Source: Methanobacteriota archaeon (GTDB lineage: Archaea; Thermoplasmatota; Poseidoniia; Poseidoniales; Thalassarchaeaceae). From it: a DNA stretch of 8,787 nt. The DNA is taken from positions 7,884 to 16,670 of the forward strand of contig NYYK01000081.1 in assembly GCA_002685895.1 (NCBI GenBank), read 5' to 3'. Positions 1 to 6,660 of the stretch are shown one piece after another. The notes under the pieces were generated by a model. That model saw only the letters and a program-made list of their open reading frames with translations. It made no database searches and was not told the DNA's origin. Made by a program: the position numbers and the translations under genes. Numbering within the stretch: position 1 is the first letter of the stretch; every line of letters begins with the position of its first letter.

Positions 1-2103
1 TTGTGATATCGAATTCCAAGTCACACTATTGGTGGGGTTCGATGATTGAAGTTGAACACCATCAAGATAAATGTATACATTCCCATAGTAAGTTGACCTT
101 AACATACAAAAACTAAGAAGGCCAGTTCCAGTAGTTATATTCATTGATATTCTTGATTCTTCAGAATAGGCAATTGTGTGTGCCGCTTCAGAGTCATAAT
201 GGCCTTGGTTACTTGATGCTGAACCTAATACATAATTGCCATGTTGAGTATTCAGGTTGGTGTTGACGCTTGTATTTGTATAAGACCAATTACCATCACT
301 ACTTGTGGGGTTACCGTTGTAATCTATCAGTTCCTCTTCCCAATTAATAGAGGAGGAATTTTCAAATGATTCAAATCCATATCCTGTACTTGGAGTAATT
401 TCGGGACAACCCGAAGAATCAGTATTCGTATCAGTAATACCAGTAGATAAGTATGGATTCACAGATGGGTCAAAACTAACTTGTTGGGGGCCTCTCCAAA
501 TTGAACTTACACCAAGTCCAAGACGACCCGCGTTGTTGTCGTCACCCCAACACCATAAACTACCATTGGTTAGAATCCCACATATTCCTGTATCCTCACT
601 TACAATTTTTGTGAATGTTAAATTTGCTGCAACTGCTTGAGGGTGTAATGTTGGATTTCCAACAATATAATGTTGGTTTTTTGTGGAATCTAGTACTTTC
701 TGAGCTGTATTTGCGCCCCAACAATATAATTTACCATTAACATCTAGAGCACAAGAATTTTTAGATGAAAGATCAACTTCTCCTGAATAATCTGGATGGC
801 CGGATGTTAATGTCCAAAAAGCATCTGCTCCACCAATATTTGGAGGAGCGGTTATTGATTCACTATCTCCTTTTGTTAGATAAAAATCATCATTAGACCC
901 GTGTGTTACTGATGGAAGATGGGGTTCACGTACTTCAAGAACTAATGATGTACTAGCATTTGATTGCCCTGAAACTGCTGTTACTGAATATGTTGTAGGT
1001 GCCCATGGAGTCTGAGGTGTACCTGTAATTGCTCCATTTGAATAATTAAAAGTAAGGCCTGCGGGGAGTGTTTTTGGGCCATCTGTTTGGAAAGCGCCTG
1101 CTGCATCGGTTAACCAATGGTTAATGGCATGGCCCTGAACTCGTAGTTCGTCAACCTCTCCTTCAAATCCTTCACCGAATACACATGCTTCGTAACCCCA
1201 GTGGTGCATCTGGCGGGAATTGGGGCTGGGGGAATTATCAGGATTGGTCATGAAGACTCTGTTGGAGTTTGATTGGCTGGAATCAGTTCCATTATAGACA
1301 TATACTTGCTGATCAGTGTTGTAATTGTCGTACCGCCAATATTTCATCCCAATGAAGTTCCATTCATTAAGTTCGATTTTGGTATCTACGCCTTTGCTCG
1401 AATTCCAAATCGGGTTCGCGTCGTGGCCCAAAATCTCTGGCGAAGCATCATAATCTGTCCAAGGATAATGTGTGTCATTTGAGGCGCCATAATAGTAATG
1501 GGTCTGTAAGTATCCATCAGGGGTCATTGTAATTTTGATACCAGAGAACAACCCGGTAGTTGGAGAATCTGCTTTCATACGGCTGAAAATTACACCATCA
1601 TATGAGGTGGGGTTGATCCACCCTGCGAATGCACCACCGTGTCCAGGGCCGTGGGTAGCACAATCGTCTGAAGTAAGATTATCGCCAGCGTTGCCACCCA
1701 ATTCAACTCCGCCGTAGTTTTTCCCTTGGGCGATGAAATTTGTATTCCCATTCAATGTTAACGAGGTTGTAGTGGCCTCAGTGCCAATATTTGTGAATGA
1801 CAAGTTATTCATTGGCCACCAATTAAAGGCAGGAATATTTGCGTTGATTGTGATATCGTCATTGGATAATGACCACTGATTTATGGTAGCGTGGAGTGGT
1901 ATTGACATCGGTTGAATTGGTTGAATTGTAGTTTGATTAATTAGGGCATTATTTCCAGTCCATGTACCATAATACGCTATTGATAGAGACTTTGTCCCTT
2001 TAGATAATTGGCTATCCTCATCCTCTAGTTCTAAGTTTGATAATAATGTAGTTCCACTTACCATCAACATCATTACTGTCAGTATTATTGCTTTCATTTT
2101 CAT
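1..2103 (-). CDS. Secreted LamG / Ig-like / RCC1-repeat surface protein (3' end beyond window)
   Basis: The frame is open from an ATG at 2103 to the left edge (701 codons, no stop), so the C-terminus is missing. Residues 1-23 form a signal peptide: MKMK, then a hydrophobic stretch (AIILTVMMLMV), with no lipobox. Residues about 100-335 resemble a LamG/concanavalin-type sandwich, with FAGWINPTSYDGVIFS near 158 and the closing signature GFEGEVDELRVQGHAI at 312-327. Residues 342-391 match a putative Ig domain (LPAGLTFNYSNGAITGTP). Residues 440-545 hold two RCC1-like repeats, and 562-701 a Tyr/Ser/Asn-rich beta-type region I cannot name. N-X-S/T sequons are dense, which fits an exported glycoprotein. 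The start is fixed by a well-placed Shine-Dalgarno. The gene follows the giant RCC1 protein by 18 bases and is probably co-transcribed with it. LamG and Ig domains suggest binding to carbohydrate or to another cell surface; no enzymatic motif is visible. The role is inferred. Confidence 0.88.
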   Translation of the reverse strand, partial: MKMKAIILTVMMLMVSGTTLLSNLELEDEDSQLSKGTKSLSIAYYGTWTGNNALINQTTIQPIQPMSIPLHATINQWSLSNDDITINANIPAFNWWPMNNLSFTNIGTEATTTSLTLNGNTNFIAQGKNYGGVELGGNAGDNLTSDDCATHGPGHGGAFAGWINPTSYDGVIFSRMKADSPTTGLFSGIKITMTPDGYLQTHYYYGASNDTHYPWTDYDASPEILGHDANPIWNSSKGVDTKIELNEWNFIGMKYWRYDNYNTDQQVYVYNGTDSSQSNSNRVFMTNPDNSPSPNSRQMHHWGYEACVFGEGFEGEVDELRVQGHAINHWLTDAAGAFQTDGPKTLPAGLTFNYSNGAITGTPQTPWAPTTYSVTAVSGQSNASTSLVLEVREPHLPSVTHGSNDDFYLTKGDSESITAPPNIGGADAFWTLTSGHPDYSGEVDLSSKNSCALDVNGKLYCWGANTAQKVLDSTKNQHYIVGNPTLHPQAVAANLTFTKIVSEDTGICGILTNGSLWCWGDDNNAGRLGLGVSSIWRGPQQVSFDPSVNPYLSTGITDTNTDSSGCPEITPSTGYGFESFENSSSINWEEELIDYNGNPTSSDGNWSYTNTSVNTNLNTQHGNYVLGSASSNQGHYDSEAAHTIAYSEESRISMNITTGTGLLSFCMLRSTYYGNVYIYLDGVQLQSSNPTNSVTWNSISQ
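469..786 (-). repeat. Two RCC1-like repeats in the secreted protein
   Basis: Residues about 440-545. Repeat one has NSCALDVNGKLYCWGAN (450-465). Repeat two has GICGILTNGSLWCWGDDN followed by GRLGLG. In both, the two cysteines (451/461 and 508/518) are ten residues apart, exactly as in every RCC1 repeat of the upstream giant protein. Two repeats cannot close a propeller alone (six or seven are normal), so this is a partial propeller, a degenerate insert or an interaction element. Confidence 0.8.
931..1080 (-). other. Putative Ig (He_PIG-like) domain
   Basis: Residues 342-391. The motif LPAGLTFNYSNGAITGTPQ, then TTYSVTAVSG and SLVLEV, is the classic signature of the short cadherin/Ig-like He_PIG module (L-P-x-G-L-x-h-x-x-x-x-G-x-I-x-G-T-P). 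This module is a structural spacer in many secreted bacterial and archaeal proteins. It sits directly between the LamG region and the RCC1 pair. Confidence 0.75.
1099..1806 (-). other. LamG / ConA-like lectin domain region
   Basis: Residues about 100-335 of the partial secreted protein. Landmarks typical of LamG-like folds are, in order: GGAFAGWINPTS with DGVIFSRMKA (about 157-177), a strand pair around KITMTPDGYLQT (190-201), ELNEWNFIGMKY (244-255, compare the usual W-hhh-a pattern), and the ending FEGEVDELRVQGHAI, which is like the common G-x-I-D-E-h-R-h-h-n-r-a-L. Such domains usually bind glycans or matrix proteins. Borders are approximate, and the assignment rests on recognised motifs rather than a profile search. 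Confidence 0.65.
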
Positions 2104-2106
2104 TTT

Positions 2107-2113
2107 ATCACCC
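2107..2113 (-). promoter_or_regulatory. Shine-Dalgarno for the LamG/RCC1 protein
   Basis: The minus strand reads GGGTGAT, then AAA, then ATG at 2103. GGTGAT is complementary to the usual 3' end of archaeal 16S rRNA (AUCACC), and the spacing is right for a match at that extreme end. It lies in the 18-base gap after the stop of the giant RCC1 gene, which supports translation of an operon-internal cistron and fixes the start. Confidence 0.75.
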
Positions 2114-2121
2114 ATTTATTT

Positions 2122-5100
2122 TCAATCAATCCAATCATCATCATCATCGAAAATGATATTGTCAATATCGTCTTTCGAATCATCTTCTTCAATAACAGAT
2201 GGTTTTGATTCTGAAACACCTGCTAATTCCGTTGCTTGTCCAACCCAATTATCACGTTTTATTCTACCAGGGAAAAATTCAATCGCCACATTCACCTGAT
2301 CTTCTATTTCAGGGGTCATGTTTGCAATTTGTTGATAATTATATATCCCTAATGCGTTCAATTTCTCAACCATGAATGGCCCTACGCCCGAAATTTCCTG
2401 TAGATCGTTACTATTATCTGAAGTTGCAACTCCAATTGTGTCGAAGTCAATGTCTTCTGCTCTAGAAGCAATTCTAGCTAATTCTTCTTCTTTATCAGAA
2501 GAATCAATCTCTTCCTCTTCATCCTCTACATGATCATCTTCGATATCAGAAAATGATGGTTCGTCCTCGTCCCAATCATCAATTTCACTTGATTCAGTAA
2601 TAGGGATTGGTTCATCAAGTGTGAAATCACTTGGAATATCATCTTCTTCTTCATCTTCTTCAGCCTTTCTACGTCTTGAAACTACTATCAATAATGCCAC
2701 CAATATTGCTATAATCAATAATATTGGAATTATCCATTTACTCATAGTGCCAAAAGAGGATGTTTCTTTTTCATTGCTTGAATCATTACTACTGGTTGTT
2801 GTTGTAAGGCAAGCATCTGATTCATTTGGAGCATCGCTATTGTCAGTGGGGTCAGTACCACAACCTAATTCTTCGGAATCTTTCCAACCATCGCCATCAG
2901 TATCTCTCTGGGATACCCCACATCCCGCTGGGTTCGGTGATTCTGTGGAAAGTGTGTTAGAACACATATCTATTGAATTTGGTACTCCATCGTGATCATC
3001 ATCTGCACCCTCGTATGGCCCACAACCATTTTCATCAATTAGATTCGTTTGATTCACGGGAGTGAAATCACACAAATCCATGTCATTATTTATGCCGTCA
3101 GCATCTATGTCCATGTCTTGGTCACAACCATCAGGGATTCCATCGCTATCCCAATCTAATTGGTCATTGTGTCCTAGGCATTGATCAATTGAATCAGGCA
3201 CATTATCTCCATCATCATCACCATCCATTACATCACAAATTAAATCGCCATCAAAATCAATTGGTACGCTGGTTTCATCTAAAGAATCACTGCCACAAGT
3301 ATCCTCATCGGAATCACTCCAATTATCTTGGTCGTCATCTGTGTCAGCATTGTCGCCGATTCCATCTAAGTCGTAATCAGCAAATTCTGTTTCATCTAGT
3401 GGGAATGGGTCATCTATGTCCAATACCCCATCGTTGTCATCATCGGGATCAGCATTGTCTCCGATATTATCAGAATCTGTATCTGTGTCTTCTGAGGGGT
3501 CGGTGGGGAATGCATCAAAAATATCTGTTACACCATCATTATCATCATCTGTATCTGTAGCATCTGGGGTACCATCAACATCAGAATCAATAATACAATC
3601 ATTTACAGATGTTGCTCCAATTGAAATTGTAGATGTTCCGATTGGGCAATTTGTAGGGTTTACATTTCCTGTGCCTGAAGCAAATGTTCCTTGTGGAACA
3701 GCATCACAAGATGTAGCATGATATTCTACATTATAGGTGCCAGATGAACATGGTGTTTGAGCCGAATTGCCCATGCCACTAGAATAATGACCCGGTGTTG
3801 CATCAATACAACTTGTTTGACCAGATGATGGTTGATAAGTTCCAGCAACACAGGATAATTGGTGACCCATTGCTTGATTTGGAACATAATGTCCTGGAGA
3901 TGCTGCTTGACAGGCAGCATCACTTGTGGATGCTGGTGATGGATTGAAAGTACCTGCTAAGCAAGCAGTTTGAGATGTTGCGCCTGTAGAATCTACATAA
4001 TAGCCAACTGATGCTGCTGTTTGAAATGCCCTACCTGATTGGCTAACATAATATCCTAAATTTGCTACTAAACAGGCTGAAGAATTAATTGAACCTGGGT
4101 TGGGATTGTAAGTTCCTGCCAAGCAAGCAGTTTGAGATGTTGCCTCTGTAGAATCTACATAATAACCTGGTGATGCTAATGTTTGATATGACCTCCCTTG
4201 CTGATCCACATAATAACCCAAATCTGCTGCTAAGCACGCTGAACTGTTATTCGAACCTGCGTCTGGATTGTAAGTTCCTGCCAAGCAAGCAGTTTCAGAT
4301 GTCGCTCCTGTAGAATCCACATAGTAACCTGGTGATGCTAATGTTTGATATGACCTGCCTTGCTGATCAACATAATGCCCCAACTCCGCGGTTAGGCATG
4401 CTGAACTATTGTTAGAACCTGCATCGGGATTGTATGTGCCTACTCCGCATGGAGTCTGGGATGAGGAACCGATGGTATCCACATAGTATCCAGGAGTTGC
4501 TGTTGTTTGAGATGGCATTCCGGGTTGATCAACATAATGACCTAGATCTGCAAGTATGCACGCTGAACTATTGTTAGAACCAGCATTTGGATTGTAAGTA
4601 CCAGTAGAACATGGAATCTGAGAACTCGCCCCAGCCGTATCTACATAATGACCGGGTGACGCTAGGTCCTGAGATGATGCGCCATTTGAATCAACAAAAT
4701 AACCCAAATCAGCAATTAGGCAAGCTGAACTATTGTTTGAGCCGTAATTGGGATTGTAGGAGCCGACTAAACAGGGCGTCTGGGATGATGATGCATTAGA
4801 ATCAACATAATGGCCTGGTGTTGCTCCTACGCAAGAGGATTGCCCGCTGAGTGATTGATACTCTCCGATATTACATTGTGTTTGATTGGTTGATGCTACT
4901 GAGCCCACATAATGGCCGGGGCTAGCATCGTCACAGTGTTGTTGGCCACTGAGTGATTGATATGTTCCAACAGCGCATTGGGATTGGGATGTTGCTCCAA
5001 TAATACCCACATAGTTCCCTGAATCTGCATCTATGCAACTTGATTGATTTGATGTTGGCTGGTAGGTCCCATAGTCACATGACGTTTGGTAAAGTTGGCC

Positions 5101-6582
5101 AGTAGTTGCTACATAATTTCCAGAATCTGCAGGTTGGCAAACATAACGCCCATATTGTCCGGCGTCACAAAATGCAGCACGCGCTGGGTTATTGGGGAAT
5201 TGGTCATCTGGAGTTGGTACGCCATCACCATCTTCATCGCCTGATGTGTGTGTGTCAAATATATTCAAAATTGAATCATCATCGATATCCCTCTCTGTAA
5301 AATGAATTAGTTCGCCAAATAATGTAGTAGATGTGGGGATTAGTCTAGTTGTAGTTGAACCATCTCCAAGTTGCCCCTTCGAATTATCTCCCCAACAATA
5401 TAATGCCCCATCATCAATTGCGGCACAATTATAATCGCTACCAGAAGTAATCGCAACAACATTATCCGCTGAGTTAATGAGTGAATATTGTGGTGTAGGA
5501 GAAGATGATGTGGAATTAATTCCTAGTTGGCCATAGAGATTGTCACCCCAGCACGCCACACTACCATTGTCAAGCATGGCGCAAGAGTGTTTTTCACCTG
5601 CGGAAATTCCTGAAATATTGGAGATTGTCACGGTTGATGCTAATGTTGTTTGACTAGTATATGTGCCATCGCCTAATTGACCACGATCGTTCCACCCCCA
5701 ACAACCCATAGTGGCATCTAAGAACAATGCACAGGTATGGTGTTGTCCTGTCGAAATTGCAACTGGAATTCCCGAAATTGTTGTGGTAATGGGGACGTTT
5801 CTACTACTGAGTGTCCCATCACCAACTTGGCCATGGTTATTGTAACCCCAACACATGATAGATGAATTGCTAGTTATTACACATGTGTGTGATTCTCCTG
5901 ATGAAATCGCAACGGCGCTGATATTATTTCCTAAATCAACATTAACTGGAGTGAGACTATCATTAGTTACCCCATTACCAAGTTGACCATGGTTATTGTA
6001 ACCCCAACACATTACAGATGCAACATCAGTAATTACACAGGTGTGGATTTGGCCTGCACTAATTGCTACAGCTGTTCGGTTAACTCCTAGATCAACAATA
6101 GTGGGAGGTGATGTGACATTTGAACCAATTCCAAGTTGGCCGTAATCATTACCACCCCAACAACTTAAACTACCGTTGTTCATAATAGCACAGGTGTGAT
6201 ATTTACCAACTGCTGAACTAACAGTATATGTTGAATCTAAATGGTTTGAAGTAACCATATTTGAAAAATCTACCAATATGGGGGTTGATTCGGATTGTGA
6301 TGCAGATGTATTACCTAATTGACCATAAGAATTTGAGCCCCAACAAAACATATTCTGGTTTTCTGTAATTACGCAATTATGTTCACCGCCGGAAGCAACC
6401 GTTGTAGACGAAAAAATTGAGCCTGTTTGAAAACCTGGAGAGTTTGTTGCTCCTGTAAAATTACTAATTTCTAACTCAAGAGGGGATTCATCAATAGAAA
6501 ACATAGATGATAATGACATCAATATAATTGAGAAAATAATGATGATTGCGGTTGGGCGCCCCCGACACACTCGCGTACACAT
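2122..6582 (-). CDS. Giant membrane-anchored RCC1 / Cys-rich / type 3 repeat surface protein with cytoplasmic HHH domain
   Basis: From the ATG at 6582 this encodes 1486 residues. In order: positive N-terminus and hydrophobic signal/anchor (11-29); seven RCC1 repeats (62-419), likely one seven-bladed propeller; an Asp-rich linker (430-463); ephrin-receptor/GCC2-like cysteine modules (469-996) including a 54-residue tandem repeat; thrombospondin type 3-like Ca-binding repeats (997-1252); a Thr/Ser linker; one transmembrane helix (1282-1302) ending in RRRK, so N-out/C-in; an acidic tail (1303-1390); a helix-hairpin-helix domain (1392-1453); and a poly-Asp C-terminus. A GTG at 6636 gives an 18-residue longer form, but a TATA-like box 18-32 bases before the ATG favours a leaderless ATG start. 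It is probably the first gene of a unit with the LamG protein downstream. Likely role: surface adhesion, recognition or sensing; the ligand is unknown. No frameshift or catalytic motif is seen. Confidence 0.92.
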   Translation of the reverse strand: MCTRVCRGRPTAIIIIFSIILMSLSSMFSIDESPLELEISNFTGATNSPGFQTGSIFSSTTVASGGEHNCVITENQNMFCWGSNSYGQLGNTSASQSESTPILVDFSNMVTSNHLDSTYTVSSAVGKYHTCAIMNNGSLSCWGGNDYGQLGIGSNVTSPPTIVDLGVNRTAVAISAGQIHTCVITDVASVMCWGYNNHGQLGNGVTNDSLTPVNVDLGNNISAVAISSGESHTCVITSNSSIMCWGYNNHGQVGDGTLSSRNVPITTTISGIPVAISTGQHHTCALFLDATMGCWGWNDRGQLGDGTYTSQTTLASTVTISNISGISAGEKHSCAMLDNGSVACWGDNLYGQLGINSTSSSPTPQYSLINSADNVVAITSGSDYNCAAIDDGALYCWGDNSKGQLGDGSTTTRLIPTSTTLFGELIHFTERDIDDDSILNIFDTHTSGDEDGDGVPTPDDQFPNNPARAAFCDAGQYGRYVCQPADSGNYVATTGQLYQTSCDYGTYQPTSNQSSCIDADSGNYVGIIGATSQSQCAVGTYQSLSGQQHCDDASPGHYVGSVASTNQTQCNIGEYQSLSGQSSCVGATPGHYVDSNASSSQTPCLVGSYNPNYGSNNSSACLIADLGYFVDSNGASSQDLASPGHYVDTAGASSQIPCSTGTYNPNAGSNNSSACILADLGHYVDQPGMPSQTTATPGYYVDTIGSSSQTPCGVGTYNPDAGSNNSSACLTAELGHYVDQQGRSYQTLASPGYYVDSTGATSETACLAGTYNPDAGSNNSSACLAADLGYYVDQQGRSYQTLASPGYYVDSTEATSQTACLAGTYNPNPGSINSSACLVANLGYYVSQSGRAFQTAASVGYYVDSTGATSQTACLAGTFNPSPASTSDAACQAASPGHYVPNQAMGHQLSCVAGTYQPSSGQTSCIDATPGHYSSGMGNSAQTPCSSGTYNVEYHATSCDAVPQGTFASGTGNVNPTNCPIGTSTISIGATSVNDCIIDSDVDGTPDATDTDDDNDGVTDIFDAFPTDPSEDTDTDSDNIGDNADPDDDNDGVLDIDDPFPLDETEFADYDLDGIGDNADTDDDQDNWSDSDEDTCGSDSLDETSVPIDFDGDLICDVMDGDDDGDNVPDSIDQCLGHNDQLDWDSDGIPDGCDQDMDIDADGINNDMDLCDFTPVNQTNLIDENGCGPYEGADDDHDGVPNSIDMCSNTLSTESPNPAGCGVSQRDTDGDGWKDSEELGCGTDPTDNSDAPNESDACLTTTTSSNDSSNEKETSSFGTMSKWIIPILLIIAILVALLIVVSRRRKAEEDEEEDDIPSDFTLDEPIPITESSEIDDWDEDEPSFSDIEDDHVEDEEEEIDSSDKEEELARIASRAEDIDFDTIGVATSDNSNDLQEISGVGPFMVEKLNALGIYNYQQIANMTPEIEDQVNVAIEFFPGRIKRDNWVGQATELAGVSESKPSVIEEDDSKDDIDNIIFDDDDDWID
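2224..2409 (-). other. C-terminal helix-hairpin-helix domain on cytoplasmic tail
   Basis: Residues 1392-1453. DLQEISGVGPFMVEKLNALG, then IYNYQQIANMTPE and finally FFPGRIKRDNWVGQATELA, matches the Leu-x-x-I-x-G-[IV]-G-P helix-hairpin-helix with the trailing GRI-x-R-D-x-W-x-x-Q-A element. That combination is known at the ends of many bacterial and archaeal proteins, where it likely binds nucleic acid or protein. Here it lies beyond the transmembrane helix (1282-1302), so on the cytoplasmic side by the positive-inside rule. Confidence 0.8.
2827..3594 (-). repeat. Thrombospondin type 3-like Ca-binding repeats
   Basis: Residues 997-1252. There are repeated D-x-D-x-D-G-[IVT]-x-D elements such as DTDDDNDGVTD, DPDDDNDGVLD, DWDSDGIPD, DDDHDGVPN and DTDGDGWKD, with interspersed cysteines (CGS, QCLG, LCDF, MCSN, GCG). 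This Asp pattern is known to bind calcium and to form compact stiff stalks next to the membrane, which fits the transmembrane helix 30 residues later. Confidence 0.88.
3595..5178 (-). repeat. Cysteine-rich ephrin-receptor/GCC2-GCC3-like stalk modules
   Basis: Residues 469-996. Three module forms are visible. A 34-residue form begins A-[DST]-x-G-[HN]-Y-V and carries C-x-x-G-[TE]-Y-Q-x13-C spacing (starting at about 485, 519 and 553, and again near the end). A 37-residue form has an expanded GSNNSSAC turn. A 17-residue form lacks the cysteine part. Pattern and Cys spacing resemble the ephrin-receptor-like GCC2/GCC3 repeats that form elongated extracellular rods, though the usual CxxC is reduced to one cysteine. 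Family assignment is by pattern, so moderate. Confidence 0.65.
3907..4806 (-). repeat. 162-base (54-residue) in-frame tandem repeat
   Basis: Five full units and part of a sixth, residues 593-892. The cysteine positions 604, 658, 712, 766, 820 and 874 are exactly 54 apart, as are 621, 675, 729, 783, 837 and 891. Each unit starts at V-D-[ST] and joins a 37-residue Cys-containing module to a 17-residue Cys-free one. The copies at about 4159-4320 and 4321-4482 are nearly identical over long stretches of DNA (gctaatgtttgatatgacct recurs in both), pointing to recent duplication. Confidence 0.9.
5326..6399 (-). repeat. Seven RCC1 repeats (predicted seven-bladed propeller)
   Basis: Residues 62-419 of the giant protein. 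Each repeat follows G-x-x-H-T-C-A-h-x9-C-W-G-x-N-x-x-G-Q-L-G-x-G. The cysteine pairs are 70/80, 131/141, 182/192, 234/244, 284/294, 334/344 and 386/396, always ten apart, with W-G directly after the second. Seven repeats is the number in classical RCC1 propellers. The paired cysteines on neighbouring strands suggest one disulfide per blade, fitting an extracellular protein. The disulfides are inferred. Confidence 0.9.
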
Positions 6583-6660
6583 AGCGTTGTTCGCGTCTGA
6601 TATAATAAATAAAATGGTACTATTTGTCTTTCCCACACATATTCGGGTTGTTAATAACGG
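6583..6660 (-). other. Intergenic gap between the channel gene and the giant surface gene
   Basis: 78 bases with no supported gene. It holds the TATA-like box described separately. The minus-strand run ATTTTATTTATT could also help end transcription of the channel gene, since archaeal terminators are often T-rich, but no hairpin is evident. Confidence 0.5.
6600..6614 (-). promoter_or_regulatory. TATA-like box for the giant surface gene
   Basis: The minus strand reads TTTTATTTATTATAT, 32 to 18 bases before the ATG at 6582. Archaeal TATA boxes centre about 25 bases before the transcription start, so this would give a leaderless or nearly leaderless mRNA. No Shine-Dalgarno precedes the ATG, which agrees. 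Placement supports the ATG over the GTG at 6636. A purine-rich BRE is not obvious, so this is moderate. Confidence 0.5.

Noticed and set aside
6..16. gatatcgaattcc-like sequence resembling a cloning polylinker at the left edge
   Set aside because: It is read in frame as part of the secreted protein (ending VTWNSISQ), the flanks do not match further vector sequence that I can recognise, and a match this short can be chance.
1273..1717. Two small plus-strand open frames opposite the LamG region
   Set aside because: They lie inside the continuous minus-strand frame from 2103 to the left edge, which carries recognisable domains; the plus products show no motif or ribosome site.
2621..3721. Plus-strand open frames rich in Ser or His opposite the giant gene
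   Set aside because: They mirror the Asp-rich repeats (GAT/GAC read in reverse gives ATC/TCA and CAT/CAC patterns), have low-complexity products and no domain; the minus frame has full domain support.
3907..4806. CRISPR-like array
   Set aside because: The repeat period is 162 bases, units are in-frame coding and there are no unique spacers between short identical repeats.
3726..5300. Small open frames on either strand within the cysteine-rich repeat region (3726-3923 minus; 4611-4799 and 5106-5300 plus)
   Set aside because: Alternative-frame shadows of the repeats; no supporting start signal or domain.
6583..6636. GTG start at 6636 for the giant gene
   Set aside because: It puts the TATA-like box inside the coding region and the extra 18 residues place a weak hydrophobic stretch ahead of a normal signal anchor; the ATG at 6582 gives a more typical N-terminus. 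Not excluded.
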